This document shows positions 39,250 to 47,249 of a DNA stretch of 64,000 nt, one piece after another; positions within the stretch are counted from its first letter, which is position 1, and every line of letters begins with the position of its first letter. The translations under genes were made by a program, and so were the position numbers. Below the pieces are notes generated by a model. The model searched no databases and had not been told where the DNA came from. It saw only the letters and a list, made by a program, of their open reading frames with translations. Source of the stretch: an uncultured Caulobacterales bacterium (GTDB lineage Bacteria > Pseudomonadota > Alphaproteobacteria > Caulobacterales > Caulobacteraceae). The stretch is taken from NCBI GenBank assembly GCA_903900155.1, contig CAIUMD010000094.1, positions 1-64,000 on the forward strand, in the 5' to 3' direction.

Positions 39250-40935
39250 ATGACGACCGACGCCAAGCCGCAGGAGAAGAAGACCCTTCTCCAGACCCTC
39301 GCCTTCTTCGGCGAGCGGCGCAGCCTGGTCATGCTGGGCCTGGGCTTCGCGTCGGGCCTGCCCTACATGCTGATCTTCGACACCCTGTCGCTGTGGCTGC
39401 GCGATGCGGGCCTGTCGCTGGCGGTGATCGGCTTCTTCAGCCTGGCCACCTTGTCGTTCTCGTTCAAGTTCCTGTGGGCCCCGCTGATCGACCGCACCCG
39501 AATCCCGGTGCTGCACGGCTTCCTGGGTCATCGCCGCGCCTGGATGCTGGCCTGCCAGGCCGTGATCATCCTGGGCCTGCTGGCCATCTCCGGCATCGAT
39601 CCAGGACGAAGCCTGCCGCTGATGGCGCTGGTGGCGGTGATCGTCGGCTTCACCACCGCCACCCAGGACATCGTCATCGACGCCTGGCGGATCGAGGTGG
39701 TCGACACCGAGCGCCAGGGTCAGATGGCGGTGGCCGTGCAGTGGGGCTATCGCGGGGCGATGATCATGGCCGGCGCCGCGCCGCTGCTGCTGGCCGAGCG
39801 CTTCGGCTGGAACATCTCGTATCTCTTCATGGCCGTGGCCATGCTGATCGGCGTCGCCGCCACCTTCGCCGCGCCGCGCGAAGCCGCCCACGCCATCCGC
39901 CCGATCCACACCGACGGCGTCAACCAGCCCAAAGCCCTGGAGATCGGAGAGTGGCTGGTGCGTCTGGCCATCCTGATGGTCGGCGCCCTGCTGGTCGGTT
40001 CGGGCCTGTCGGGCGATGCGGGCCTGCTCAGCAAGGTCGTCGGCGGCCCCGCGCTGGAAGAGGCCTGGAAGGCCAAGCCCAACGGCGTCTGGCTGCAGCT
40101 GGTCGGCGTCCTGGCGGGCCTGGTCGTGGTGGTCATCGCCGCCTGGCCGATCCCCAAGCTGCCGACCAAGCCCGGCGTTTACCTGTCGACCGCCCTGGGC
40201 GCGCCGCTGCAGGAGTTCCTGACCCGCTTCGCGGGCGTGGCCGGCCTGATCCTGGCGACCATCTGCGTCTACCGGGTCTCGGACTTCGTGCTCAACATCA
40301 TGAACCCGTTCTACCGCGACATGGGCTTCACCCTGACCGAAATCGCCGAGATCCGGAAGGTGTTCGGCATCATCGCCTCGATGGCCGGGGTGTTCTTAGG
40401 GGGGGTGATCGTCGCGCGCTTTGGCCTGATGAAGGCCCTGATCATCGGCGCCTTCGCCCAGCCGCTCAGCAACCTGATGTTCGCCCTGCTGGCCATGAGC
40501 GGTCACAACACCGGCATGCTGTTCGCCTCGATCTGCATCGACAACCTGGCGGGCGGCATCGCCGGCACGGCGCTGATCACCTACATGTCCAGCCTGACCA
40601 CGGCGGGCTTCACGGCCACCCAGTACGCCCTCTTCGCTTCGCTCTATTCGCTGCCCGGCAAGCTGATCGCGTCACAGTCGGGCCGCGTCGTCGAGGCCTC
40701 GGCTCAAGCCGCCGAGCACGGCGGCGTCACCGCCCCCCTGAAGGCCCTCTTCACCCGCCTGCCGCCCGAGAGCTTCACCGCCGCCGGCGCCAAGCTGGGC
40801 GTCAGCGCCCAGGCCATGGCGGCGGGCTACACGGCCTTCTTCATCTACACGGCCCTGATCGGCGTGGTGGCGATCATGCTGTCGTTCGCGGTGGCGGCGC
40901 GGCAGGGGAAGGTCGAGGCGGCGGCGGCGGCTTAG
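39250..40935 (+). CDS. ampG: AmpG-family muropeptide permease
   Basis: A 561-residue MFS transporter. The N-terminus GFASGLPYMLIFDTLSLWLRDAGLSLAVIGFF and the following loop FLWAPLIDRTRIPVLHGFLGHRRAW are AmpG signatures, as is ATQDIVIDAWRIEVV. It should import GlcNAc-anhydroMurNAc peptides for cell-wall recycling. It has an insertion of about 100 residues around 240-320 containing two extra hydrophobic stretches. It starts 33 bp after shkA, so the two may be cotranscribed. Confidence 0.9.
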   Translation: MTTDAKPQEKKTLLQTLAFFGERRSLVMLGLGFASGLPYMLIFDTLSLWLRDAGLSLAVIGFFSLATLSFSFKFLWAPLIDRTRIPVLHGFLGHRRAWMLACQAVIILGLLAISGIDPGRSLPLMALVAVIVGFTTATQDIVIDAWRIEVVDTERQGQMAVAVQWGYRGAMIMAGAAPLLLAERFGWNISYLFMAVAMLIGVAATFAAPREAAHAIRPIHTDGVNQPKALEIGEWLVRLAILMVGALLVGSGLSGDAGLLSKVVGGPALEEAWKAKPNGVWLQLVGVLAGLVVVVIAAWPIPKLPTKPGVYLSTALGAPLQEFLTRFAGVAGLILATICVYRVSDFVLNIMNPFYRDMGFTLTEIAEIRKVFGIIASMAGVFLGGVIVARFGLMKALIIGAFAQPLSNLMFALLAMSGHNTGMLFASICIDNLAGGIAGTALITYMSSLTTAGFTATQYALFASLYSLPGKLIASQSGRVVEASAQAAEHGGVTAPLKALFTRLPPESFTAAGAKLGVSAQAMAAGYTAFFIYTALIGVVAIMLSFAVAARQGKVEAAAAA

Positions 40936-40950
40936 CTCCAGTGCGTGATC

Positions 40951-41029
40951 CTCGTCCTTCGACAAGCTCAGGATGAGGATCAAGGACATCTCAGTAGAAA
41001 CCTCATCCTGAGCCTGTCGAAGGACGAGG
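40951..41029. repeat. paired-arm repeat, copy 2
   Basis: Arms 40951-40978 (CTCGTCCTTCGACAAGCTCA...) and 41001-41029 (CCTCATCCTGAGCCTGTCGA...) are near-perfect reverse complements with one mismatch. It sits between the converging ampG and trypsin-like genes, where it may also act as a terminator. Confidence 0.93.
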
Positions 41030-41042
41030 TTTCGGCTCCGCC

Positions 41043-41876
41043 CTACACCGCCAAGCAAACCACCTGCGCCACCCGCAGGTCCCGCCGCAGCCCGTCGGCC
41101 ACGCGGCCGTAGTTCTCCGTCGTGATCGGCTCGCTAGGGGCGAACTCCGAGGGCGAAGGCCGGCGGTGCGGGCCCAGCAGGGTCTTCAGGGTCTCCGGCG
41201 CGGTCGTGTAGATGCGGCCCCGGCGCGGAGCCTCGGCGACCGTGACCCCGATCACCCGGCCGGCGGCGTCCAGGGCCGGCGCGCCCGACAGGCCCGACAG
41301 CGTGCCCTTCAGGGTGTCGGTGCGGCCGACCTCGGCCCAGACCAGCACCGGCTCGGTGCGCGCGCCGCGACCGTGGACCACCAGGTTCTCGCGACCCAGC
41401 AGGCGCGAGGCGGCCTCGCCCGGATGGCCCTGCGGGAAGCCCGGATGATAGGCCCGCGCGCCCCGGCGCAGCGGCTGGTCCAGGCCCAGCGGCACCGACG
41501 GCGCGCCACCCTCCGTGGTCAGGATGGCCGCGTCGGCCTTGGGATCGACATGCACCTTGGCCGCCACGCCGCGCCCGTCCGCGACGACGATCGCGGCCGA
41601 CTTGCAGCCATCGACCACGTGGCGAGCAGTGAGCCAGGTCCCGTCGTCGCCGACCGAAAAGGCCGTGCCCGAGCCCGGCTCGGGACGATCCGGCACCTGG
41701 ACCACGATCGACGGGTCGAACGGCGAGGACGGACCTAAAGGCAAACCTTCCTCGCCCGGCACCGGCGGCGGCGGCGGCGGGGCGTCGGAGCGCTCCTGGC
41801 GGCCGACGGCGACGATCACCAGGGCGCTGACCGCCGCGGCGTAGACCAGCCAGTCGGGAAGCTTGGGGAAATGCAC
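41043..41876 (-). CDS. membrane-anchored trypsin-like serine protease
   Basis: A 277-residue protein. One N-terminal TM (about 10-25) is followed by a Pro-rich linker (DAPPPPPPVPGEEG), then a trypsin-fold domain with an intact triad: His86 (TARHVVDG), Asp115 (PKADAAIL) and Ser197 (GLSGAPAL). No PDZ domain, so it differs from DegP. It would act in the periplasm. On the same strand as, and 25 bp from, the DUF350 gene. Confidence 0.88.
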   Translation of the reverse strand: MHFPKLPDWLVYAAAVSALVIVAVGRQERSDAPPPPPPVPGEEGLPLGPSSPFDPSIVVQVPDRPEPGSGTAFSVGDDGTWLTARHVVDGCKSAAIVVADGRGVAAKVHVDPKADAAILTTEGGAPSVPLGLDQPLRRGARAYHPGFPQGHPGEAASRLLGRENLVVHGRGARTEPVLVWAEVGRTDTLKGTLSGLSGAPALDAAGRVIGVTVAEAPRRGRIYTTAPETLKTLLGPHRRPSPSEFAPSEPITTENYGRVADGLRRDLRVAQVVCLAV

Positions 41877-41901
41877 TGTACCGCCCCCGGACCCTGCGCG
41901 A

Positions 41902-42330
41902 TCAGCCGGCCACGGCGGCGGCGAGGATCAGGGCGGTGGCCAGCTTGGCGCCGACCAGCAGGACCGCGGCCGAGATCTCGCCGTCCTGGATGCGCTCGGG
42001 CAGACCTTTAAGCACCATGTCGGTGACCCGGAACACCAGAAGCTGGACGGCGATGGTCGCCGCGCCCCAGATGCCGATCTCGATCACCGAGGTCGAGGCG
42101 GTCAGCGAGATGGCCAGCGGGATCGACAGGCCGACCATCACCCCGCCCAGCGACAGGGCGGCGGCCGAGTTGCCCTCGCGGATCAGGGCGATTTCCTTGT
42201 GCGGGGTCAGCAGGGCGTACAGCGTCGTGCCCAGGATCAGCATGACCAGGGTCACGCTGGCGTGCAGCAGGGTGACCGGGAAGCCGGTGGCGAAGGCCTG
42301 GACCTCGGGCGACTGAAGCTGGGACGGCAT
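41902..42330 (-). CDS. DUF350 membrane protein
   Basis: A 142-residue inner-membrane protein with four hydrophobic segments (about 18-40, 58-80, 85-105, 120-140) and the polar patch REGNSAAALSLGGVMVGLSIPL diagnostic of DUF350. A second similar unit is suggested by GEISAAVLLVGAKLATALIL, consistent with an internal duplication. Function is unknown; related genes are often near stress or proteolysis genes. Confidence 0.86.
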   Translation of the reverse strand: MPSQLQSPEVQAFATGFPVTLLHASVTLVMLILGTTLYALLTPHKEIALIREGNSAAALSLGGVMVGLSIPLAISLTASTSVIEIGIWGAATIAVQLLVFRVTDMVLKGLPERIQDGEISAAVLLVGAKLATALILAAAVAG

Positions 42331-42458
42331 GGACGCGGACTACCCTGGGAATTGTTCGGCGACCTGACTAACACGGGTCAGCGAGATTTGCGTAGGGGGC
42401 GCCCGCATCCGGAGAATTGCAGCTTACTTGTAGAAGCCTTCGCGCAGATTCAGGCCGG

Positions 42459-42584
42459 CGCTGGAACCACCTGGACGCGTTGCCGGTGCACGCTATCCGC
42501 GAACGCTGGATCGGCCCGTACGCCGCCTATGCGGCGGCGATGCTCAGCCGGCTGAAGACGGTGGTGGAAAGCGAGGACGCCTAG
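42459..42584 (+). pseudogene. ArsR-like regulator C-terminal fragment
   Basis: The frame ending in TAG at 42582-42584 reads RWNHLDALPVHAIRERWIGPY followed by AAYAAAMLSRLKTVVESEDA. This looks like the last ~40 residues of an ArsR-type regulator (the helix after the wing). No start or HTH precedes it; the upstream sequence to 42331 shows no gene. It is probably a decayed remnant. Recognition is by pattern only. Confidence 0.4.
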
Positions 42585-42590
42585 CGAAAA

Positions 42591-42675
42591 CCTCGCCCTT
42601 CGACAGGCTCAGGGTGAGGTTTTCTACTGAACGGCCTCGAAAGTAGTCCTCATCCTGAGCTTGTCGAAGGACGAG
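42591..42675. repeat. paired-arm repeat, copy 3
   Basis: Arms 42591-42619 (CCTCGCCCTTCGACAGGCTC...) and 42648-42675 (CTCATCCTGAGCTTGTCGAA...) pair with three mismatches or wobble positions. It lies just past the ArsR-like remnant and just past the rlmN stop. Confidence 0.92.
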
Positions 42676-42690
42676 GACGGACCCGCAGGC

Positions 42691-43905
42691 CTAAGCCGCT
42701 TCGTCCTCATCATCATCGCTCAGCACCCCCGCCATCGCCGCCAGCGACAGCTTGCGCAAGGCCGAGGCCCGCACCTTCTCGCTCTCGCTCTTCAGCTGGC
42801 CGCAGGCGGCCAGGATATCCCGCCCGCGCGGGGTGCGGATCGGCGAGGAATAGCCGGCCTTGTTGAGGATCGCGGCGAAGGCCTCGATCGTCGACCAGTC
42901 CGAGCACTGATAATCGCTGCCCGGCCACGGATTGAACGGGATCAGGTTGATCTTGGCCGGGATGCCCTTGATCAGCTTGACCAGGGCGCGAGCTTCCTCG
43001 GGACTGTCGTTGACGCCCTTGAGCATCACATATTCGAAGGTCACGCGACGGGCGTTGCTGAGGCCCGGATAGGCGCGGACGCCCGCCATCAGCGTATCAA
43101 GGGGGTACTTCTTGTTCAGCGGCACCAGCACGTCGCGCAGGGCGTCGTTGGTGGCGTGCAGGCTGATCGCCAGCATGGCCTGGGTCGTATCGCCCAGCTT
43201 CTCCAGCATCGGCACGACGCCCGAGGTCGAGACGGTGATGCGGCGACGCGAGATGCCGACGCCCTCGTTGTCGCTGATGATCTCGATGGCGTCGGCGACC
43301 TGGCCCAGATTGTACAGCGGCTCGCCCATGCCCATGAACACGATGTTCGAGAGCACGCGGTCTTCCTTGTCCGACGGCCATTCGGCCAGGTCGTCCTTGG
43401 CCACCTGCACCTGGGCGACGATCTCGGCCGTGGTCAGGTTGCGGACCAGCGGCTGGGTGCCGGTGTGGCAGAAGCTGCAGTTCAGCGTGCAGCCGACTTG
43501 GCTGGAGACGCACAGGGCGCCGGCGCGGCCGACGCCGGGGATGTAGACGCTCTCGACCTCGATTCCAGGCGCCATGCGGATCAGCCACTTGCGGGTGCCG
43601 TCCTTGGACACCTGGCGCTCGACGATCTCGGGGCGGGCGATGGTGAAGGTTTCGGCCAGGCGGGCGCGGGTCTCCTTGGCGACGTCGCTCATCTGCGCGA
43701 AGTCGGTGACGCCGCGATGGTGCATCCAGCGGAAGATCTGGGTGGCGCGCATCTTGGCCTTGCCGTGCTCGACGACGCCGCTCTCGACCAGCGCCGCGAC
43801 CAGTTGCGGGCGCGTGAGGCCCGAGAGGTTGACCAGGGGTTTGGCGACGGGGGCGGCGGGCGTCGTCTCGGTGGAGACGCGCGACAGGTCGAGGGTGGCG
43901 CTCAA
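42691..43905 (-). CDS. rlmN: dual-specificity RNA methyltransferase RlmN
   Basis: A radical SAM enzyme that adds C2-methyl to A2503 of 23S rRNA and A37 of some tRNAs. The cluster motif is CTLNCSFC (Cys139, Cys143, Cys146 from this start), followed by [13 protein letters not shown] and [17 protein letters not shown], with [11 protein letters not shown] near the C-terminus and the mechanistic Cys in YQCSDWS. No ATG fits; TTG 43905 gives a 404-residue protein opening [10 protein letters not shown]. The longer frame to 44040 would translate through repeat copy 4. An acidic tail (DDDEDEAA) ends it. Confidence 0.93.
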   Translation of the reverse strand: MSATLDLSRVSTETTPAAPVAKPLVNLSGLTRPQLVAALVESGVVEHGKAKMRATQIFRWMHHRGVTDFAQMSDVAKETRARLAETFTIARPEIVERQVSKDGTRKWLIRMAPGIEVESVYIPGVGRAGALCVSSQVGCTLNCSFCHTGTQPLVRNLTTAEIVAQVQVAKDDLAEWPSDKEDRVLSNIVFMGMGEPLYNLGQVADAIEIISDNEGVGISRRRITVSTSGVVPMLEKLGDTTQAMLAISLHATNDALRDVLVPLNKKYPLDTLMAGVRAYPGLSNARRVTFEYVMLKGVNDSPEEARALVKLIKGIPAKINLIPFNPWPGSDYQCSDWSTIEAFAAILNKAGYSSPIRTPRGRDILAACGQLKSESEKVRASALRKLSLAAMAGVLSDDDEDEAA

Positions 43906-43988
43906 GGGGGTGTCCGGCTCTTCGGGGTCGAGGCGGACATATAGCAGGTCCGGGCCGGTTTTCCAAAAGGACGGCCTGCGACAAGCGG

Positions 43989-44076
43989 CCTCGTCCTTGG
44001 ACAAGCTCAGGATGAGGCCTGCTGAAACGCCCGGCCTCAACCGGAAACCTCATCCTGAGCTTGTCCAAGGACGAGG
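43989..44076. repeat. paired-arm repeat, copy 4 (covarying arms)
   Basis: Arms 43989-44017 (CCTCGTCCTTGGACAAGCTC...) and 44048-44076 (CCTCATCCTGAGCTTGTCCA...) are perfect reverse complements. Both differ from the other copies at the same paired position (GG/CC in place of CG/CG), preserving the stem. It separates rlmN from the upstream SDR gene on the same strand. Confidence 0.94.
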
Positions 44077-44088
44077 TTTTTGCGCCCC

Positions 44089-44889
44089 CTAAACCTTGCG
44101 GAACTTGCTTCCCTGGTTGGCGATCAGGGCCAGGGCCCAGTCGTCGGGGACGATCTTGGCGATGGCGGCGATGGTCTTGTTGGGCGCGCCGGGGACGCAG
44201 ATCGAGCGGTTGGCCTCGGCGGCCTCATAGCCGGCGGCGGCGACCTCGTCGGCGCCCAGCCACAGCCACTCGGGCACGCCCTGGCTGACCTGGGCGCGGG
44301 TGCCGTTGACGTCGTGGAATTCCGAATAGGTGAAGCCGGGGCACAGCGCGCTGACATGGACGCCGGTCTGGAGGTTCTCCAGGTGCAGGCTCTGGGAGAA
44401 CTTGACCAGGAAACCCTTGGTCGCCGCGTACAGGGTGTGGCCGGCCGCGCCGGGGACCAGACCCGCCAGGGACGAGACGTTGACGATACGGCCGAACCTG
44501 CGCTCGACCATGCCCGGCAGGACCTTGTGGGTCATCTCGCAGACGCTGGTCAGCAGCAGCTGCAGGAACTTGGCCTGGTCGGCCCAGGCGGTGGACTCGT
44601 ACGTCCCTGGCAGGCCGTAGCCGGCGTTGTTGACCAAGGCGTCGACGACGCGGCCCTGCTCGGCGAGGGCGGCCAGCACGGTGTCGACGCCGGTCGGGTC
44701 GGCCAGGTCGGCGGGGATGGCGTAGGCCTCGACGCCCGAGCGCAGCTTGATCTCGGCGGCCAGGCCTTCAAGGCGGTCGACCCGGCGCGCGGTCAGGGCC
44801 ACGTCATAGCCGTGGCTGGCGTAGATGCGGGCGGAGGCGGCCCCGATGCCGGCGGAGGCGCCGGTGATCAGGGCGAGGCGGCGGGCCAT
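44089..44889 (-). CDS. short-chain dehydrogenase/reductase
   Basis: A 266-residue classical SDR read from ATG 44889. Cofactor loop TGASAGIG at about 9-16, NNAGYG, the catalytic SSLAGLVPG Ser and YAATK with Tyr and Lys. An Arg-Arg after the second strand (TARRVDRL) suggests NADP. The substrate is not evident. The reading frame continues upstream to 45180 through a flavodoxin-like remnant, so a longer start (44994) is possible but would add 35 residues that belong to that remnant. Confidence 0.86.
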   Translation of the reverse strand: MARRLALITGASAGIGAASARIYASHGYDVALTARRVDRLEGLAAEIKLRSGVEAYAIPADLADPTGVDTVLAALAEQGRVVDALVNNAGYGLPGTYESTAWADQAKFLQLLLTSVCEMTHKVLPGMVERRFGRIVNVSSLAGLVPGAAGHTLYAATKGFLVKFSQSLHLENLQTGVHVSALCPGFTYSEFHDVNGTRAQVSQGVPEWLWLGADEVAAAGYEAAEANRSICVPGAPNKTIAAIAKIVPDDWALALIANQGSKFRKV

Positions 44890-44952
44890 GTCGTAGGTGA
44901 TCCGATGAAAACTTCGCCGGAGACGAGCACGGTCCGCGCTTCGGTACAAGAA

Positions 44953-45180
44953 GCCCTCCCAAAACCTGTTCAGACCCAAGGTCACCCCGTTCATGCCGTG
45001 CTGGGCGGCCAGGATCGTCAGGCTTTCGAGGGCATGACCCTTGTCGCCGGCGAAGCTGTGCGAGTTGGTGAAGCCGGCGGCCAGCTTGGCCTTCCAGGCC
45101 CCAGTGAAGGATCGGATGCAATTTTCCAGGAGTTCGGAATCATCGGCGCTGAGGGGTCGATTCTCACCGAACGACGAAAT
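44953..45180 (-). pseudogene. flavodoxin-family reductase C-terminal remnant
   Basis: In frame with the SDR, and just upstream of it, the minus strand reads SFTGAWKAKLAAGFTNSHSF, then AGDKGHALESLTILAAQHGM and NGVTLGL. This resembles the second half of NAD(P)H-dependent flavodoxin-type reductases (FTGxW-KxKLAAGFTNS...GDK...AAQHGM). No start codon precedes it before a TGA, and its N-terminal FMN loop is missing. It appears to be the tail of a lost gene. Confidence 0.5.
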
Positions 45181-45195
45181 GCCGACTCAACTTGC

Positions 45196-45230
45196 GACAA
45201 CGTTGTCAATTCCTTATGAATAAGGGAATT
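45196..45230. promoter_or_regulatory. two palindromes upstream of the MFS gene
   Basis: A perfect 12-bp palindrome GACAACGTTGTC at 45196-45207 is followed at once by AATTCCTTATGAATAAGGGAATT (45208-45230, near-palindromic, one base out). They sit about 90-120 bp before the MFS start in an AT-rich patch, suited to a repressor operator. The cognate regulator is not adjacent. Confidence 0.4.
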
Positions 45231-45318
45231 CTGCAAAGCAGTATGATGCATCAGCCTCGCCGCTTCCCCGGCGGGTCGCGTTCGTGCTGCGCCGCCCTTG
45301 TGTTTGTGAGGCGTCCGC

Positions 45319-46524
45319 ATGACCACCAAGACCGTCCATCCCAATCCTGTACATCCGGGCCTCGTCCTGGCCGCCCTGGCGCTGGGAGGCTTCTCGATCG
45401 GCACGACCGAGTTCGCGTCGATGAGCCTCTTGCCCTATTTCGCCAAGGACCTGGGGGTCGACGCCCCGACGGCCGGCCATGCGATCAGCGCCTACGCCCT
45501 GGGCGTGGTGGTCGGCGCGCCGGTGATCGCCGTGGCGGCCGCGCGGTTGCCGCGCCGGGTGATCCTGACGGTGCTGATGGCGGTGTTCGCGGTCGGCCAC
45601 CTGCTGAGCGCCATGGCGCCCTCTTTCAACTGGCTGATCGCCTTCCGGTTCTTCTGCGGCCTGCCGCACGGGGCCTATTTCGGCGTCGCGGCCCTGGTCG
45701 CCGCCAGCGTCGCCCCGCCGGAGAAGCGCGCCCAGTCCGTGGCCATGGTGATGATCGGCCTGACCATCGCCACCATCGTCGGCGTGCCGCTGGCCAATGT
45801 CGTGGGCCAATGGATCGGTTGGCGCTGGGGCTTCGTGATCGTGTCCGGCCTGGCCGCCCTGACCGCCCTGTCGGTCTGGCTTTACGCCCCGCGCGTACCG
45901 GCCGACGCGGACGCCAGTCCGTTGCGCGAGTTGGGCGCCCTGGCCAAGGGCCGGGTCTGGCTGACCCTGGCGATCGGCGCGATCGGCTTTGGCGGCATGT
46001 TCTGCGTCTACACCTACCTGGCCGACACCATGCTGGCCGTGACCCACGCCTCGCCCGCCGCCCTGCCGGTGGTGCTGATGGTGTTCGGGGCCGGCATGAC
46101 CGTCGGGACCCTGGTCTGCGCCTGGGCGGCTGACCGCGCCCTGATCCCGGCGATCGGCGCGGTGCTGCTCTGGAGCGCCGGCGCCTTGGCGCTGTATCCG
46201 CTGGCCGTCGGCAACCTGTGGAGCCTGATTCCGGTCGTCTTCCTGATCGGGTGCGGCGGCGGCCTGGGCGCGGTGCTGCAGACCCGGCTGATGGACGTGG
46301 CCGGCGAGGCCCAGACCCTGGCCGCGGCCCTGAACCACTCGGCCTTCAACTTCGCCAACGCCCTAGGCCCCTGGCTGGGCGGCCTGGCCATCGCCGCCGG
46401 TCATGGCTGGGCGTCGACCGGCTGGGTCGGCGTCGCCCTGGCCCTGGGCGGCTTCGTCATCTGGGTGGTCGCGGCGATCGACGCCCGCCAGCAGCAGCGA
46501 TTGGCGCTAGCGGCGGCGGAGTAG
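45319..46524 (+). CDS. MFS efflux transporter (DHA1 type)
   Basis: A 401-residue, 12-TM major facilitator. GGFSIGTTEFASMSLLPYFA opens TM1 and the motif-A-like loop ends PRRVILTVLMAVFAVGH; motif C is near residue 150 (ATIVGVPLANVVGQWIGWRWGF). It resembles sugar/drug efflux members such as AraJ/YdhP. The TFG/GTTEF signature is characteristic. The substrate is unknown; palindromic operators lie upstream. Confidence 0.87.
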   Translation: MTTKTVHPNPVHPGLVLAALALGGFSIGTTEFASMSLLPYFAKDLGVDAPTAGHAISAYALGVVVGAPVIAVAAARLPRRVILTVLMAVFAVGHLLSAMAPSFNWLIAFRFFCGLPHGAYFGVAALVAASVAPPEKRAQSVAMVMIGLTIATIVGVPLANVVGQWIGWRWGFVIVSGLAALTALSVWLYAPRVPADADASPLRELGALAKGRVWLTLAIGAIGFGGMFCVYTYLADTMLAVTHASPAALPVVLMVFGAGMTVGTLVCAWAADRALIPAIGAVLLWSAGALALYPLAVGNLWSLIPVVFLIGCGGGLGAVLQTRLMDVAGEAQTLAAALNHSAFNFANALGPWLGGLAIAAGHGWASTGWVGVALALGGFVIWVVAAIDARQQQRLALAAAE

Positions 46525-46531
46525 GGTCCGC

Positions 46532-46617
46532 CCTCGTCCTTCGACAAGCTCAGGATGAGGACTGCTGTTAGGGCCGTTCAGTCGAAAACCTCATCCTGAG
46601 CTTGTCGAAGGACGAGG
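46532..46617. repeat. paired-arm repeat, copy 5
   Basis: Arms 46532-46560 (CCTCGTCCTTCGACAAGCTC...) and 46589-46617 (CCTCATCCTGAGCTTGTCGA...) are perfect reverse complements 28 bases apart. It lies between the converging MFS and Rrf2 genes. Confidence 0.95.
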
Positions 46618-46627
46618 TTTTCGTAGC

Positions 46628-47068
46628 TCAGCAGCCCTCGACGGCCTCATGGGCGCCGTTCAGCAGGTCGGCTACGGTGATCTGCCCCAGCCGCTCGTGC
46701 GCGGCGCGGTCGGCGGCCTGGATCGCGGAGCGGACGGCGTCGGGGATCTTCTCACCCACCGGACAGCCCTTCACGCCCTTGGGCGCGACGCCCAGATGCG
46801 CGCAGCCGTTCACGGCCTTGAGCACGATGTCCAGCGTGATGGTCTCGGCGGGCTTCAAGAGCCAGGCCCCGCCGTTGGCGCCGGCGCGCGCGCCGATCAG
46901 CCCCGCCTTGCCCAGCATGGCGGTGACGCGGCGGACCACGACCGGATTGGTCGGGACCGAGGCGGCGAGCTCGGCGCTGGCCACGGCGCGGTCGGCGGAA
47001 AACGCCTCCTTGTGCGCCAGATAGGCCAGGGCATGGGCCGCGACAGGGAATTTCTGACTGTCAGACAT
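46628..47068 (-). CDS. Rrf2-family transcriptional regulator
   Basis: A 146-residue winged helix protein: FPVAAHALAYLAHKEAF, SAELAASVPTNPVVVRRVTAML, then the wing AGANGGAWLLKPAETITLDIVLKAV. Two Cys (NGCAHLG, KGCPVG) plus a C-terminal Cys are in the region where IscR/NsrR bind clusters, but the spacing differs from both. It is closest to the YwnA subgroup. Divergent from kup across 180 bp. Confidence 0.86.
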   Translation of the reverse strand: MSDSQKFPVAAHALAYLAHKEAFSADRAVASAELAASVPTNPVVVRRVTAMLGKAGLIGARAGANGGAWLLKPAETITLDIVLKAVNGCAHLGVAPKGVKGCPVGEKIPDAVRSAIQAADRAAHERLGQITVADLLNGAHEAVEGC

Positions 47069-47249
47069 CTCAACCGGGAACGTAAGGTTGTCGCTCGCGC
47101 GTTCAACTGAAAACTGTTTCATCCTCGCAACGATGAGACGAAGCGACGCTGCGTGATGATTGAACCCGTCGCCGATTGGGTGTATCGCGCCGCGCTGATC
47201 GATATGGGTCGGCCGACCGCATTTTGCGAGGGCGGCCCGGAGGGATTGA

